The notes under the pieces were generated by a model, which did no database searches, had not been told where the DNA came from, and worked only from the letters and a program-made list of their open reading frames with translations. Below are positions 20,820 to 31,282 of a stretch of DNA of 64,000 nucleotides, piece by piece. A program made the translations under genes and the position numbers. Origin of the DNA: Terana coerulea (Eukaryota; Basidiomycota; Agaricomycetes; Polyporales; Phanerochaetaceae); assembly GCA_024811115.1 (NCBI GenBank), contig JAKOGH010000005.1:1-64000 (forward strand). Reading direction: 5' to 3'. How positions within the stretch are numbered: the first letter of the stretch is position 1; every line of letters begins with the position of its first letter.

Positions 20820-23800
20820 CTAAATATCAAGTATACCATGCTGGTACTGCCGCGAAACAAACACACGCGGACGCTCTCGCGCCTGCTCGTGCTGCAGGCG
20901 CAACCGGAGCTTGGCTAACTGGCTCTCCTTCGATACATATCTTCTGCGAGGGGTTCCCGCCGACGGCTGGACGGAGCATGTGCCTACAGACGGGCCATCG
21001 AAGTCCGAGACGACGGATTCGCTGGGACTTGAGGGTACTATACACGATGCCGCTGCAACGGGCGCGAAACGGCCGAGTTTCGGAGACGACCAGGGAAGAG
21101 TGGGCATAGGGAAGAAGCTTGTCAAGGTCTGGAGCGCAGCGAGGGTCGGGGAAACCACAGGCGAGGCAGTATTATCGGAGGCTGATGATACAGTAGCGGG
21201 AGAACCGGAGCGTGGGGTGAAGGCATAGTTTAGTTGCGAGGGCGTCTCGGCGGAGTGGAGAGCTTGGGCAGGGCTGCAGGAAGAGGGTTAATCATGAAGA
21301 CAAGCTGGAAAACAAAACGATAATCGTACATACTCGAGCGAGGCTTGCTCTGGCCCTTAGTGGGCGTGGTGTACACGGGTTTCGGCGAACCACTGTTCAC
21401 AGTAGTGCGGCGGGGCTGAGGGATGAATGATGCCTTCTTGATGGGAGTAGAGGAGGCCAGAGGAGACGGTGACTTGTATGACATAGAGGGCGTGGAGAAC
21501 GTGGCCGGCGAGCCACTTGGCTTGGGGAACTGCACGGTACTGCGCTTGGGCGGCGTCGAGGTCGGCGTGGGGATTGAGGAGACGAACGGCTTGTACGTGG
21601 AGCGGAGAATCGAGGGAGAGCTGCTGGATGTTGGCGAATTATCACGACGCTCAGTGGTCGGGACAGAAACCGGAACCTCTATCACCACGTTCGGGACGAC
21701 GATGTCTGCAGGACCTTCAAAATTGGGAGGAGGCGTAAAAGTGAAGATGATTCCACCCTCAACTTCCTGTCCAACGATCTCGGTATCATCGTCTTCATCG
21801 CTCAATAAGTCTGAAACTTCATCCTCCTCCTCCTCCTCCTCTTCGTCCTCCTCCAAAACCGCTTCCAGGACAGTCTTCGACTCAGATGGAGAGATCACGA
21901 CGCCGACAGCTGCGGGAATGAAGAAAGGAGGGAAATCGTCATCCGCATCGGCCAGTGCTTGCGAGAACAAGTTCTTGCTACTCTCAAGTGATCTGAGCTT
22001 CGAGTCAAGAGGGGGAGAGTTATCGACATCATCCAGGCAGCCAAAGAAGTGATCAACCTCTGGCTTCTCTTGGACGACACTTGGTGCAGAATCCATGTTT
22101 CGAGGGAATGACCATGGCCTGGAAAGCGACCTGTGACGAGTGTGAGCCTGCGGAGGTGAGACAAGAGGAGGCGAGGACGAAGTCGAGCGGCTGGATGTTA
22201 AGTCGGGAACCTCGACAGAAACATCGGTGAAATGAGACATATCCCGTGGGTAATCATCGGAATCAAATGAGGACGATGAGAACGAAGCCTGGAAGATGTA
22301 GTCATTCTCCTCTTCGTCCTCGTACCCGGCCAGTTCGTCGCCAAGTTCACCCGACTCGGACAGGCTTTGCTCGTGGCTATCGTCCTCGTCCTCCTCCACG
22401 ACCGACTTCAATGAAAAAAGTGGCCGTTCGGATGGATCGTCGAGCGACTCAACATCTGTGAAGGAACCGGTGGAGTCGATGGATTGGAAGCCCAGGCCGC
22501 CTCGCTTGGCGAAGACCATCGTCCTGGAAACAGGTGGTGTGCGATACCTGCTGTCAAATGCCTGAGGAGTCGGAGTCGTTAACATGGTGTCCAGCTCCCT
22601 CTCGGCCTCCTCGCGTCTCTTCTGCTCCTCGGCCAGTGCAGCCTCAAGTCGCTGAACTTCTCCCTGGATCTCGGCCTGCCGGGCAGTCTGCTCGCGCAAA
22701 CGCTGGCATTCGCCAAAAGCCTTGGCAAGTTCACGCTGGGCTGCTTCGTACTTCTTCCAGCCCTCCTCGCCCCAAATGACCTTCTCCGTGAGGATCTTCT
22801 CCAAGGACTTCTTCTCAATCTCGATTAAGCCGCATCGCTCACGAGCGACCCAGGTCTCGCGGCGCTCCGCTTCGACTCGCTTCGCCAGCAGGGTAGCCTG
22901 CTTTTCGCAGTCAGAGACTCTTGTACGCCAGCCCTCAGTGTCCTTCTTGAGCTCATCTCGCTCGGCCTTCAGGTCAGCGACGAGCTGGAGCATCTCGTCA
23001 CTCGGAGGCTCACTGAGAGACGAAGCTTCTGAGGTGAAGGATTGCGGGCGGGAAGGCGGGCGAGCCGACAGTACGCGCTCGAGGTCGGAGATGCGCTGCA
23101 CTAGGGCAGCGTGGGCCTGATATAAAAAATGATGCTCGCTAGTCGACAGGGTCCTGGAGCCTCTAGAGCTAAGACTGCTCTCGCTGTCGTTTGAGTACCG
23201 TCGATCACTGGTCGGCGTCATCTCCGGAGTGGGCAATCCCGTCACAAGAGACGGGGACGAATCATTCGAGCTGACGTAGGAGATGCTGCTGCGCCTCGAA
23301 GCCTGGGCTCGAAAATAATCTGAGCCGTTGGTGAGTGACTGGCGCCGAACGAGCGAAGACATGGCAGATGGCGGGGTTGAAACGATCATCGACTGCCGCT
23401 TCCGTGCATTGGGATTCTCGAACTCCATAGACTGAGCGTTGTCTGAGCTGAGAGATGGCGACAACGTCAGTGCCCTTAGACCAGGGCGGGCGCGGACTCC
23501 GGGCGAGGGCTCAGGTGTGGGTAGATCCATAGCCGGTAGGTTGTGGCTGGACGCCAGAGACAGCGGACGGAGGTTCAAGCTGGTCGGCCTGTGGCGTACG
23601 GGCGCGGGCGACGGTTCTGTTATGGTGACGTCGATAGGAGAGGTGGTCTTCTCCATGTCATAATCACCGTAAATGGGGCTGGCTGCGTTCTCGTCGAGGC
23701 TTTCCTCCTCAGCATCTTCGTCCTCTTCCACAAGGGTGCCCAGCAATTCTTTGGAAGAGGTCGAAGGCATGAACTTGAAGGAGTCACGCTTGCTACTGCC

Positions 23801-24480
23801 CAACGAACTGAGACCCGCTCCGAATCCGGCACCAATACCAGGAGGGAACGATGGCTTGGTGGCTGAAAAACGAAAGTTCAACGACTGTGATCAGCCAATT
23901 TGTGAACAAAAAACTTACGGAAGTCAAATCGACGCTCAAGTTCCGGTGTGCCTAGCTCGGGAATTTCCACCTTGGAGAAAGCGCCGACATCAGTCTTGCC
24001 TTCCAACGCCCAAAGAGCTCTCCGTCGGACGGAGTCCTTGTCTCCTAGGTTGACATTCTCATCCGCAGGAGCGTTGTTCAGTAATGTGACGCCCATAATC
24101 TCAGCCGACTCCCGTCTTGTGGAGACCGACGACCGACGGCGATGGTGCGAGTTGCGCTTCGGATTGCTGAGCGCAGGGGGTGCGGCCGGAAGGGACGTGC
24201 GTGGACTCTCAGGAGAGGGCAACGAAGGCGCTATTGACGCAAGGGAAATTCGAGGTGAAACGGAGGCGTTACGAGAATGAGAGCGTGAATGCGAAGAGAG
24301 CTTGCGAGCGTGATGGCTGGTCGAGGGAATACTTTCACCAAACTTGAAAGATTCGAGCTATTCATAGTGTGAGGGGTAAGAAATTTGACCCGCCAACTTC
24401 TTGTATGCAGAACATACCCTCTTCCTGTCTGAGACCTGGTCCTCAATGTTGTATGTGGCAGTTGCTGTGGTAAAGTCCAT
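20820..24480 (-). CDS. Large Ser/Thr-rich coiled-coil protein of unknown function
   Basis: Exons on the minus strand: 24480-24418, 24357-23919, 23862-21330, 21273-20820. Phases close exactly for 1162 aa. The start MDFTTATATYNIEDQVSDRK is followed by RRRALWALEGKTDVGAFSK and IPELGTPELERRFDF, a block I recall in basidiomycete hypothetical proteins. The middle is low complexity with many Ser-Pro and Thr-Pro sites and acidic runs (EEDEEEEEEEDE). One Glu/Arg-rich coiled coil of about 180 residues (roughly 400-580, with KAERDELKKDTEGWRTRV and RLEAALAEEQKRREEAEREL) sits between disordered parts. The C-terminus is basic and helical (KESQLAKLRLRLQHEQ). It may be a cytoskeletal or cell-cortex scaffold regulated by phosphorylation; this is inference from composition only. 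A second donor four bases away gives a much shorter C-terminus (see findings). Confidence 0.8.
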
Positions 24481-25029
24481 GGTGGGCGTAAGAGCAGAGG
24501 AGGGGGCGTAAAGAGCGACTAGAGTTCAAAGAACGTGTTGGATAAAAGAAAGACTGGACTAGACCGTGCTGTGCGATGCCACAGGCGACGATGTGGAGGA
24601 CTCGATTGGCGTCGAGGACGAGGATGGGGGCAGCGAGCAAGGGAAAACGAACCACATCAGCAGGACAACTATCACTCCGGTGAATGCCGTGCCCCTGCCG
24701 CAGCACCCGTTTAGGCCTAGCGCCCACCATAATTAAATCGCAAGCTCCCTCCCCGCCGCCGGACTCCAGATTCTTGGCAACGGGGTTAATGCTTATGCTG
24801 CAACCAAGCTACTCGTTTGACAGCTGCAATGACTCTCGTACACACAAATCGCTGGTTTACACACTCCCGCACACGGAATCTGTTTACTTAATCATAATGA
24901 TAGTCACAAAATCCGTCGCTTAACCCAAGCTTAACCACGACACCGGAAGTCGGAACGATGATCAAACACCGGGCTGGGTACGAGCACCGCAGCAATTACG
25001 AGCGGCCCAACTGTTTAAATTTCAAGTAT

Positions 25030-25233
25030 TTACGCCAAGCCTCCAGCGTAAATGGCCTCGAGAAAGTCGCTGCGCCCTCTGAATACGCCCACAATACCGT
25101 CCGGTCGGATGTCCACGTAAGTCGTGTTTGTTACACCGCGATAGGAAGCTGGAAGCTCGTATATGAGCGTGAAAAAGTTGTACCAGCAGTGGGTTTTGGC
25201 CTGGGGCTGAATGTCCGCATCGAGTCGGGGCAA
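25030..25233 (-). other. Short coding-like fragment, unidentified
   Basis: The 67-residue frame ends YELPASYRGVTNTTYVDIRP then DGIVGVFRGRSDFLEAIY, which is unusually protein-like for a random frame. No start or upstream exon could be placed with confidence. It could be the last exon of a small gene or a relic. Confidence 0.25.
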
Positions 25234-26146
25234 GATGACAGCCAGAGAGGCTACAGCGTCATCAGGGCCTCCCCTGGTAGTCTCAAGCTCCCGAGTTCTC
25301 CATGCACGCTAGACTCGCTAGCCAGTTCCGGTCTCGCAGAACTCCGTGTGCCACGTGCGTCAGTTGCCGTTCCGGTGACGCGAGCTTGCGAGCGTAGGTA
25401 GCGCGGGGGACGAGCCTACATGCACGCGGTGAACAACTGGAGGTGTGAATGCCAGAACCATATGTTGGCGCATGTCGCGCAGCATGTGGATTGTCGCGTC
25501 TTACGCGGCGCTCCTGGAATATGGAAGGGACAGAGGAGCACTTGAAGCACGGTCTCCAGCCCTCAGCCTGGCCGAACTCTGGCCGTACGGGTCCTTCTTC
25601 ATGTCCATCGACATATCTTCCCTATCCTCGAGCACGACAATTACCCAGCGGTAATTGACACATAGTCGTCGTATGGTGTTGGGCCGCTGCATCTACTGGC
25701 ACACCGCTCCTGCCAGTGACCTGCTCGGAGATGACGCTGATCAAGCCAGTAGGACTTGCACCAGCTTGCATCGTAGCAACAAAAAATAGTAAGAAAAGTA
25801 TGGTGAGTGGCCGATATTTGTAACTTACCGTAAGTATAGGCAGCTCCTGAAATATGGTTCTCCTGCCAGTGGGTATATAGGATGCGGATGTATGTTCTAT
25901 TCTGGCAGTGACATGCTTTGGCGTTGCATGCCCTGTCGGTTTTGGATGTATGCTATAAATTCCTGTGGGCTCTGTACGTGTGCGTAAGAAACCGCACTAA
26001 AATCCGACCTGAGAGATCGGCTGCAGCGGAAAAGCTGTGACGGTTGCGTAGAGGGGTTTGTATGTAGTAGCGACATCCAACCGCAGGCTACAATAGTGAC
26101 GCGGTTGATGTTGGCTCCAAAGCGGATGAGCTATAATGCATAAGTA

Positions 26147-26732
26147 CTAAGTACTGGACTCCGCGACATAACCGTCAACTACGGTCATAATTAGGAGCTG
26201 ATTGTGCACTTGAGACGGGCGCAGGGGATCCCTCACGTACTGCAGATTACTGTAAGGAAGATAGACCCAATTTTTGGTGCGGTCGCGAGGCATGTTCATG
26301 AGTACTGGCGCAGCCGCAGGCCAAGGCCATTCATGTGCACGAACGTTGAACGTCAAACGTTGAAAATCCGTGGCAGGGGTCAGGCCTTCAGGGTTTGCGT
26401 TTAGTATAGAACTCATGCACACCGGCGTCCGCCGCAAGTACTCTGGACTGCGCGGGCGGCACCGCCGGCGCGGAATGATGTGATGACGCGCAGAACGTGA
26501 CGAGTAGTTGATTGAATATTGAACCCGGATCTCCCTCAGCGAGTGTCTTGCGATCTCCGTCGTATGCGACCACCATCGTCGTATAACCTATGTCGCACAA
26601 GTCGAACGACTCCTCCCTTGTTACTGGACATACGCTCAGGCTGTACCAAATGCTTCGAAACCGATAGCGGAAGATTATCGCAGCGGCAGGCCGCCGGGCC
26701 CCCAAAGGGACCGGCGCTCTATAAAGGATCAC
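26147..26732 (-). other. Coding-like fragments, unidentified
   Basis: Two overlapping minus-strand frames look protein-like: 26732-26388 with LCDIGYTTMVVAYDGDRK, and 26437-26147 with RTKNWVYLPYSNLQYVRDPL and HNQLLIMTVVDGY. They may be two exons of one gene, but a clean splice was not found. No family is recognised. Confidence 0.25.
26717..26726 (+). promoter_or_regulatory. TATA box of the isochorismatase-like gene
   Basis: CTCTATAAAG lies 107 bp upstream of the ATG at 26833. Confidence 0.5.
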
Positions 26733-26832
26733 GACCTCTCATGAAGGTGTCAACTCTGCCAAATCTTTCGCACTCGAGTCTTTCACCCGAACTACCACCA
26801 CTTGACCACTGCCCTTACGCCAGCTCAACACA

Positions 26833-27777
26833 ATGAGCGGAGTAGCCGCGTCGTCAGTGGGCAGGATCATTCCTGAGCGTACGGTTCTCTTGATATGTGA
26901 CCTACAGACCCGCTTCAGTACGTGCTAGACCTGTGTTGGCTTAGTTTTGCATGCGCTAAAGTTAATTTTACGCTCTCTCAGGACCCGCGGTCCACTTATT
27001 CGACAAGGTTGTGACGACCACGAACAAAATGCTACAGATTGCCAAGGTAAATGCGCGTTGAGCCGTCTGAGGTTGGTGCACTTGGACTCACCGCTCTCGG
27101 TTCTCAGGTCGTCGGTGTGCCGGTCATTGTCACAGAGCAGAACTCTCGAGGTACGAGTAGTGCCCGGGTAAGAATGAGGCGAGAACTCATGAGATCACGC
27201 TAGCGTTGGGGAACACTGTGCCGGAGGTCGACCTTGCCAGCTTGGGCCCTCTTCACCTGGCCACCATCGAGAAGTCCCTGTTTTCTATGGTGACTCCAGA
27301 GCTGCATGCGTTCCTGCAGCAGCATGAATTTAAATCAGTGATTGTGATGGGAATTGAGGTGAGTCGCTGCTAACTGACTTTGAAAATTTTCTCTGACAGA
27401 TCTACTTACCCCCGTCCGGTCGCACCATTAGGCCCACATTTGCGTTCTCATGTCATGTCTGGACCTTATCTCTCTCGGCTATGATGTACATCTCCTAGCG
27501 GATGGCGTTTCGAGCTCCAACAAAGAGGAGGTCCCATATGCGCTCGATAGGATGCGGCAAGCTGGTGTCATGGTGGCCACCAGTGAAAGCGTCGCTTTTC
27601 AACTGCAAGGTGATTACTTGTGTATTTCAGCTCTATATGAGGCTAATTCTTAGGCCTTGATGCACAGTCGATTCGGCCAAGCCAAACTTCAAGATCTTCG
27701 CTAAGACAATCAAGGAAGAGAAAGAGAGAACCAGAGACGTGCTGCAAGCATTGTTACCGCTTAAAAATGGCGCTTGA
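26833..27777 (+). CDS. Isochorismatase-like cysteine hydrolase
   Basis: Member of the cysteine-hydrolase (isochorismatase) superfamily, close to the ISOC1/ISOC2 type of unknown physiological substrate. Six exons close in phase: 26833-26917, 26982-27046, 27108-27150, 27204-27358, 27432-27609, 27668-27777 (211 aa). The catalytic triad of the family can be placed: Asp23 in LLICDLQTRF, Lys88 in ATIEKSLFSM, and Cys120 in GIEAHICVLM. VPVIVTEQNSRALGNTVPE and DVHLLADGVSSSNKEE are family motifs. There is no signal peptide, so it is probably cytosolic or mitochondrial. Confidence 0.9.
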
Positions 27778-28273
27778 AGCTTCAAACTTAGGCGATAATA
27801 TGGAGGACCGCGAATCAGTACTTGAAGAAACTCCGTTCAAGTGAACGCTGGCGCCAGTGGTTTCAGGTTGTAAACGAGACAATTGTCGATATCCATGCTC
27901 CCGCATGTTAGAGCTATTGATTTGTATTGCACAGACATCTCTAGTGTAAGGTGCTCTGTATCATTTCTTGACCTGTAATGTCATGAGCTTGAGGAGGATG
28001 AAACCGGGGCGATTGCGGCTCTCAGCGAACCATGACCCGATATAGTAAGCGTTTGTTTGGCAAAGGCTTCTGATCCTAACAAATCCACGTGGCTGCCGTC
28101 AGAATGCGCCAGTGCCAGGCGCGTTTTGGCCGTGTGCTGCTGCCCTTGATCACGAAGATTCACGACCACCACACACAGTTCCCTCAGGGCGCCCTCACTC
28201 CAGCTTCGGCAGCCACTCCCTGACCTAGAACCTACTCTATTGCCCTTAACTCTTCTGTTTGCTCTTTGTCATC
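27778..28273. other. Intergenic, nothing recognised
   Basis: This holds the 3' region of the hydrolase gene and the promoter of the DUF1748 gene. Confidence 0.4.
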
Positions 28274-28725
28274 ATGCTGGGAAAGCTCGTACACCTGGGC
28301 TTCGATGCTCTGCTCATAACGGCGTTTCTGGCGGGCATCAAACGGTCAACTGGCTTGACGTGCGTTCATGACTGTCTTGCTATGGACGACCTGCTGACGT
28401 TACAATACAGCCCTAAACTATCTCAAGTGCCCAACAAGGACGTTCGTCGTACGTGTGACAACTAGTGTCTCAAGTGACTGACGCTGACTGGGGTTCTTGT
28501 TGCAGAGCTCCTCAGTTCTTACCTTGAATTTGGTACGCTAGTGCTTGGTAGATAATGGCTTGGGAATCGGCGAGTAACAGTAACTACCACTTCTATAGGG
28601 GAATACGTGTACGACTTCGCAGTGGTCGTGTGTGGGGTGAGTAACGGCAATCTTCTGACGACTGCATTGATTCACCGAACCATACCTGCGCACAGCGGTC
28701 GCAATCCTTCGAGAGGAAACATTAA
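28274..28725 (+). CDS. DUF1748 small membrane protein (72 aa)
   Basis: Five small exons: 28274-28359, 28411-28448, 28506-28532, 28599-28636, 28696-28725; phases close for 72 aa. The start MLGKLVHLGFDALLITAFLA, the continuation GIKRSTGLT and the later SSYLEFGEYVYDFAVVV are hallmarks of the fungal DUF1748 family. That family includes the small yeast protein from YPR010C-A, reported as mitochondrial. One or two hydrophobic helices are visible. The exact role is not established. The gene is easily missed because its longest exon is 86 bp. Confidence 0.88.
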
Positions 28726-29024
28726 TGAAGCGCAAACAAACATGTCATCTCCCGCCACTCCTGCGCATCTCGTCTCATTCGAGTGTGCATACCATATTTA
28801 TGCTCCCCAAGCAGGGTATACAGCTCGACCCTCTTGTAATTTGATCCTGCAGTATTTTGTCTTCTCGGCTTCACTCCCAAGTGTATGAACGTCCATCCAT
28901 TTTACAGTCCATGTGAAATAGTCTCAAGGGTATAGTGCCCCATGCCTGGATCATCTGCAGCGTCAAGCTGGCCGGAAGCTTCAAGCAGACAAACAGCAGA
29001 TGGTGTATGTTATACGCTGTGCAT

Positions 29025-29536
29025 TCATCCCAAGAAGTTGTACACAAAGAAATGCAGCACGAGAGAGCCCAACGCGAAGTCAGCGAATGCCCTGAAAAAC
29101 CAATGAGCGTGGGTATGTGCAGATGCGATAACGGTGCATACCGCTCAGGGGAGACCTCTTTGAATTCGTTCCGGTTTGCAGGATTGACTTGCGAACGGAG
29201 TGACGCAGTGAGGACGAATTGGCCGACGCAGCTCCCAAAGCTAGTGACCGCAGCAGGTAACCTCAGCAACTGTTCTAGTGACTACACTGGAGGAACATAC
29301 CCAGCCAGGAATGCGTTGAATGGGAAGTTTGTTACGAGGATGCAGTAGAGGAATTGCAGTGCTCCAGAGATCATGAGGAAGAAGAGGAATGCATCTATGA
29401 GCTTGAGACGCGAGGATGTGGTATCGTTGTAAGCTTTCCACAGCGACTGGAAGGCGTTGGACGCAGCGGCAGGAGGCGCTCCCGGCGTGGTCGAGGCTGC
29501 GGTTTTGGTTGTCGCTGATGATTTCGGCGGAGCCAT
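29025..29536 (-). CDS. OST2: Oligosaccharyltransferase subunit OST2/DAD1
   Basis: Small polytopic subunit of the ER oligosaccharyltransferase that transfers N-glycans to nascent proteins. Exons 29536-29301, 29240-29142, 29091-29025 close for 133 aa. A polar N-terminus is followed by LKLIDAFLFFLMISGALQFLYC (about two thirds of the first membrane helix), FPFNAFLAGF, then GQFVLTASLRSQVNP and the terminal LHFFVYNFLG. All are DAD1 signatures, and three membrane segments fit the family. It starts 198 bp from the oppositely oriented SOD-like gene, so a shared promoter is likely. Confidence 0.95.
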
Positions 29537-29734
29537 TATGGTATGGTATCGCTCACTGAGCTCGAGACTAGAGACGGTCGACGTGTAAGAGACACGCTGC
29601 CGAAAGCGGCAGGGCGCGTCCGTGTTGGCACCGGAAGCGTAGCGCCCGAAATTTAGGCCAGTTGGCAGCGTCCCGCTCTCTTCCCCACCTCATTCTTTGT
29701 GGTCCTCCGCACACCTCGTACATATCTGGTCAAC

Positions 29735-30870
29735 ATGCAGAGAATCGCGTCGAAACTAGCAGCTAGCTCCGCAAGGTCCGCTAGACGTCCTCCTTCGGCA
29801 ATTTTGAGGAGCTTGCAGTCGAGGAACGTTCACCGACGTGTTGAACCACCTTACAAGGTTGAGGATGGTATGGGAGACTTCCTGCCACCTCAAGCCCTGA
29901 AGTTGATTGCGGAGGACTACCAGCAAGGACTTCTGGAAAGACTTAATGATGAGGTCAAAGGTGCGTGGTTTTGAGGGTATCCCGTGTGACCCGTAGTACT
30001 CATAGCCCGTATACGTAAATCGTGCAGACACGGCGCAAAGGACTAGAAGCGTTGTACAAACAGTTATAGAGGCTGCTCAAGATCCTGGCAAGGCTATGAT
30101 GTTCAACTACGCGAGCGAGGCCTTGAATAACTCATTCTTCCTGAACTGTCTCGTAAGTACTACATAACCCTTGCGTTTGCACTGTCCGGTCTGAATGGCC
30201 CTTGTAACAGAGACCACCACCGGCTGGCCAAACCTCGCATGAAGATGCCATTGTCAGCTACCTCAACACACGGATTCGGATGGATTTCGGTTCTCTCACT
30301 CAACTGAAATCCACCTTCGGCGCGACCGCCATGGGCATGTTTGGCTCTGGTTGGGTTTGGCTTGTCTGTGATCAGACAGGTCAATTAGCTGTGCTACCAA
30401 CCTTTGGAACGGAAACCATTCTGATTCGCTCACGGGAACGTCTAACGAGGAGAGTTGGGGCAGTAGAGACGGTTGTAGGCGAAGAATTAGTTACACCTCT
30501 CAGCGGTGTTCCTCCCAACCTTCCTCCCAGAGCTAGCGGCCGTTCCTCGCCCACGTCTGGAGCCCCATCACAGTCTCAACAATCTTTCCCTCCGTCGCAC
30601 ACGCGAACATTCACTACGTCTCAGATCGCCCAAAACGTACCACATTTCGACCTCGGAAATGTGCGCGGAAACGAGGGCGATGATGCGGAGAAGATTGGTG
30701 ACACGCTGTTCCCGCTTCTCTGCCTGTCGGTGCATGAGCATGCTTGGGTTGGTGCGGGATACGGCGTCTGGGGCAAGGAGGAGTACGTGAAGCGCTTCTG
30801 GTCTGTGGTTAACTGGAAGCAAGTGAGCGAACATTATGTCAAATATGTTCCTGACCGTTCGCATATGTGA
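29735..30870 (+). CDS. Mitochondrial small-ribosomal-subunit protein with SOD-like fold (mS42/mS43, Rsm26/Mrp1 type)
   Basis: Exons 29735-29960, 30028-30152, 30211-30870; 336 aa. The N-terminus is basic and Ser/Ala-rich (MQRIASKLAASSARSARR), a typical mitochondrial targeting peptide. The body has Fe/Mn superoxide-dismutase architecture: NYASEALNNSFFLNCL, DFGSLTQLKSTFGATAMGMF, GSGWVWLV, and the C-terminal EYVKRFWSVVNWK. The C-terminal metal-binding motif DxWEHAYY is replaced by SVHEHAWVGAGY, so an Asp ligand appears lost. Fungal Rsm26 and Mrp1 are such inactive SOD relatives in the mitoribosome, which is the call here. A disordered Ser/Pro insert lies at about residues 225-265. Confidence 0.85.
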
Positions 30871-31282
30871 TCGTAAACCCTCACGGGCTAGCGCCGAAGG
30901 TTGGCGAGTTGGTAGCATTCATCCCCGACGTTGTAGCAACGAGTGTTTAGCGGATGCAGATACCTGTCTTTTCAGCCAGGCTTTCGGTTAGCCTATCGTA
31001 TTCTAGCATACTCTCATGTAGACGTCATAAAAGTACAACCTAATGCTGCGGACATCCCTACTCTAGATTACTTGCTTGGGGGACATGTCCAAGGACATGC
31101 AATGGACAAGGGGTGTCGTCGTTCAGGTTAGGGTTAGCGCGTATGGTGGGGGAATGTTCTCGAACGCGGATGAGGGATCGAGAGAACCGCTGTGTCGCGA
31201 TGATAAAGTCCCTACAAGCACCTCTCTGTCTGGTCGTCTGCACAAAATCACATTCCTACTCCTCACCAGACTTCTCACTATC
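30871..31282. other. Intergenic, STI1 promoter region
   Basis: No gene recognised. A heat-shock element could be expected before STI1, but I could not identify a convincing nGAAn array by eye. Confidence 0.35.

Larger units (their letters stand above)
24481..26832. other. Gene-poor 2.3 kb stretch
   Basis: Only weak minus-strand coding-like fragments are seen (25030-25233, 26147-26437, 26388-26732; listed separately). A TATA-like box at 26717-26726 belongs to the following gene. Confidence 0.4.
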
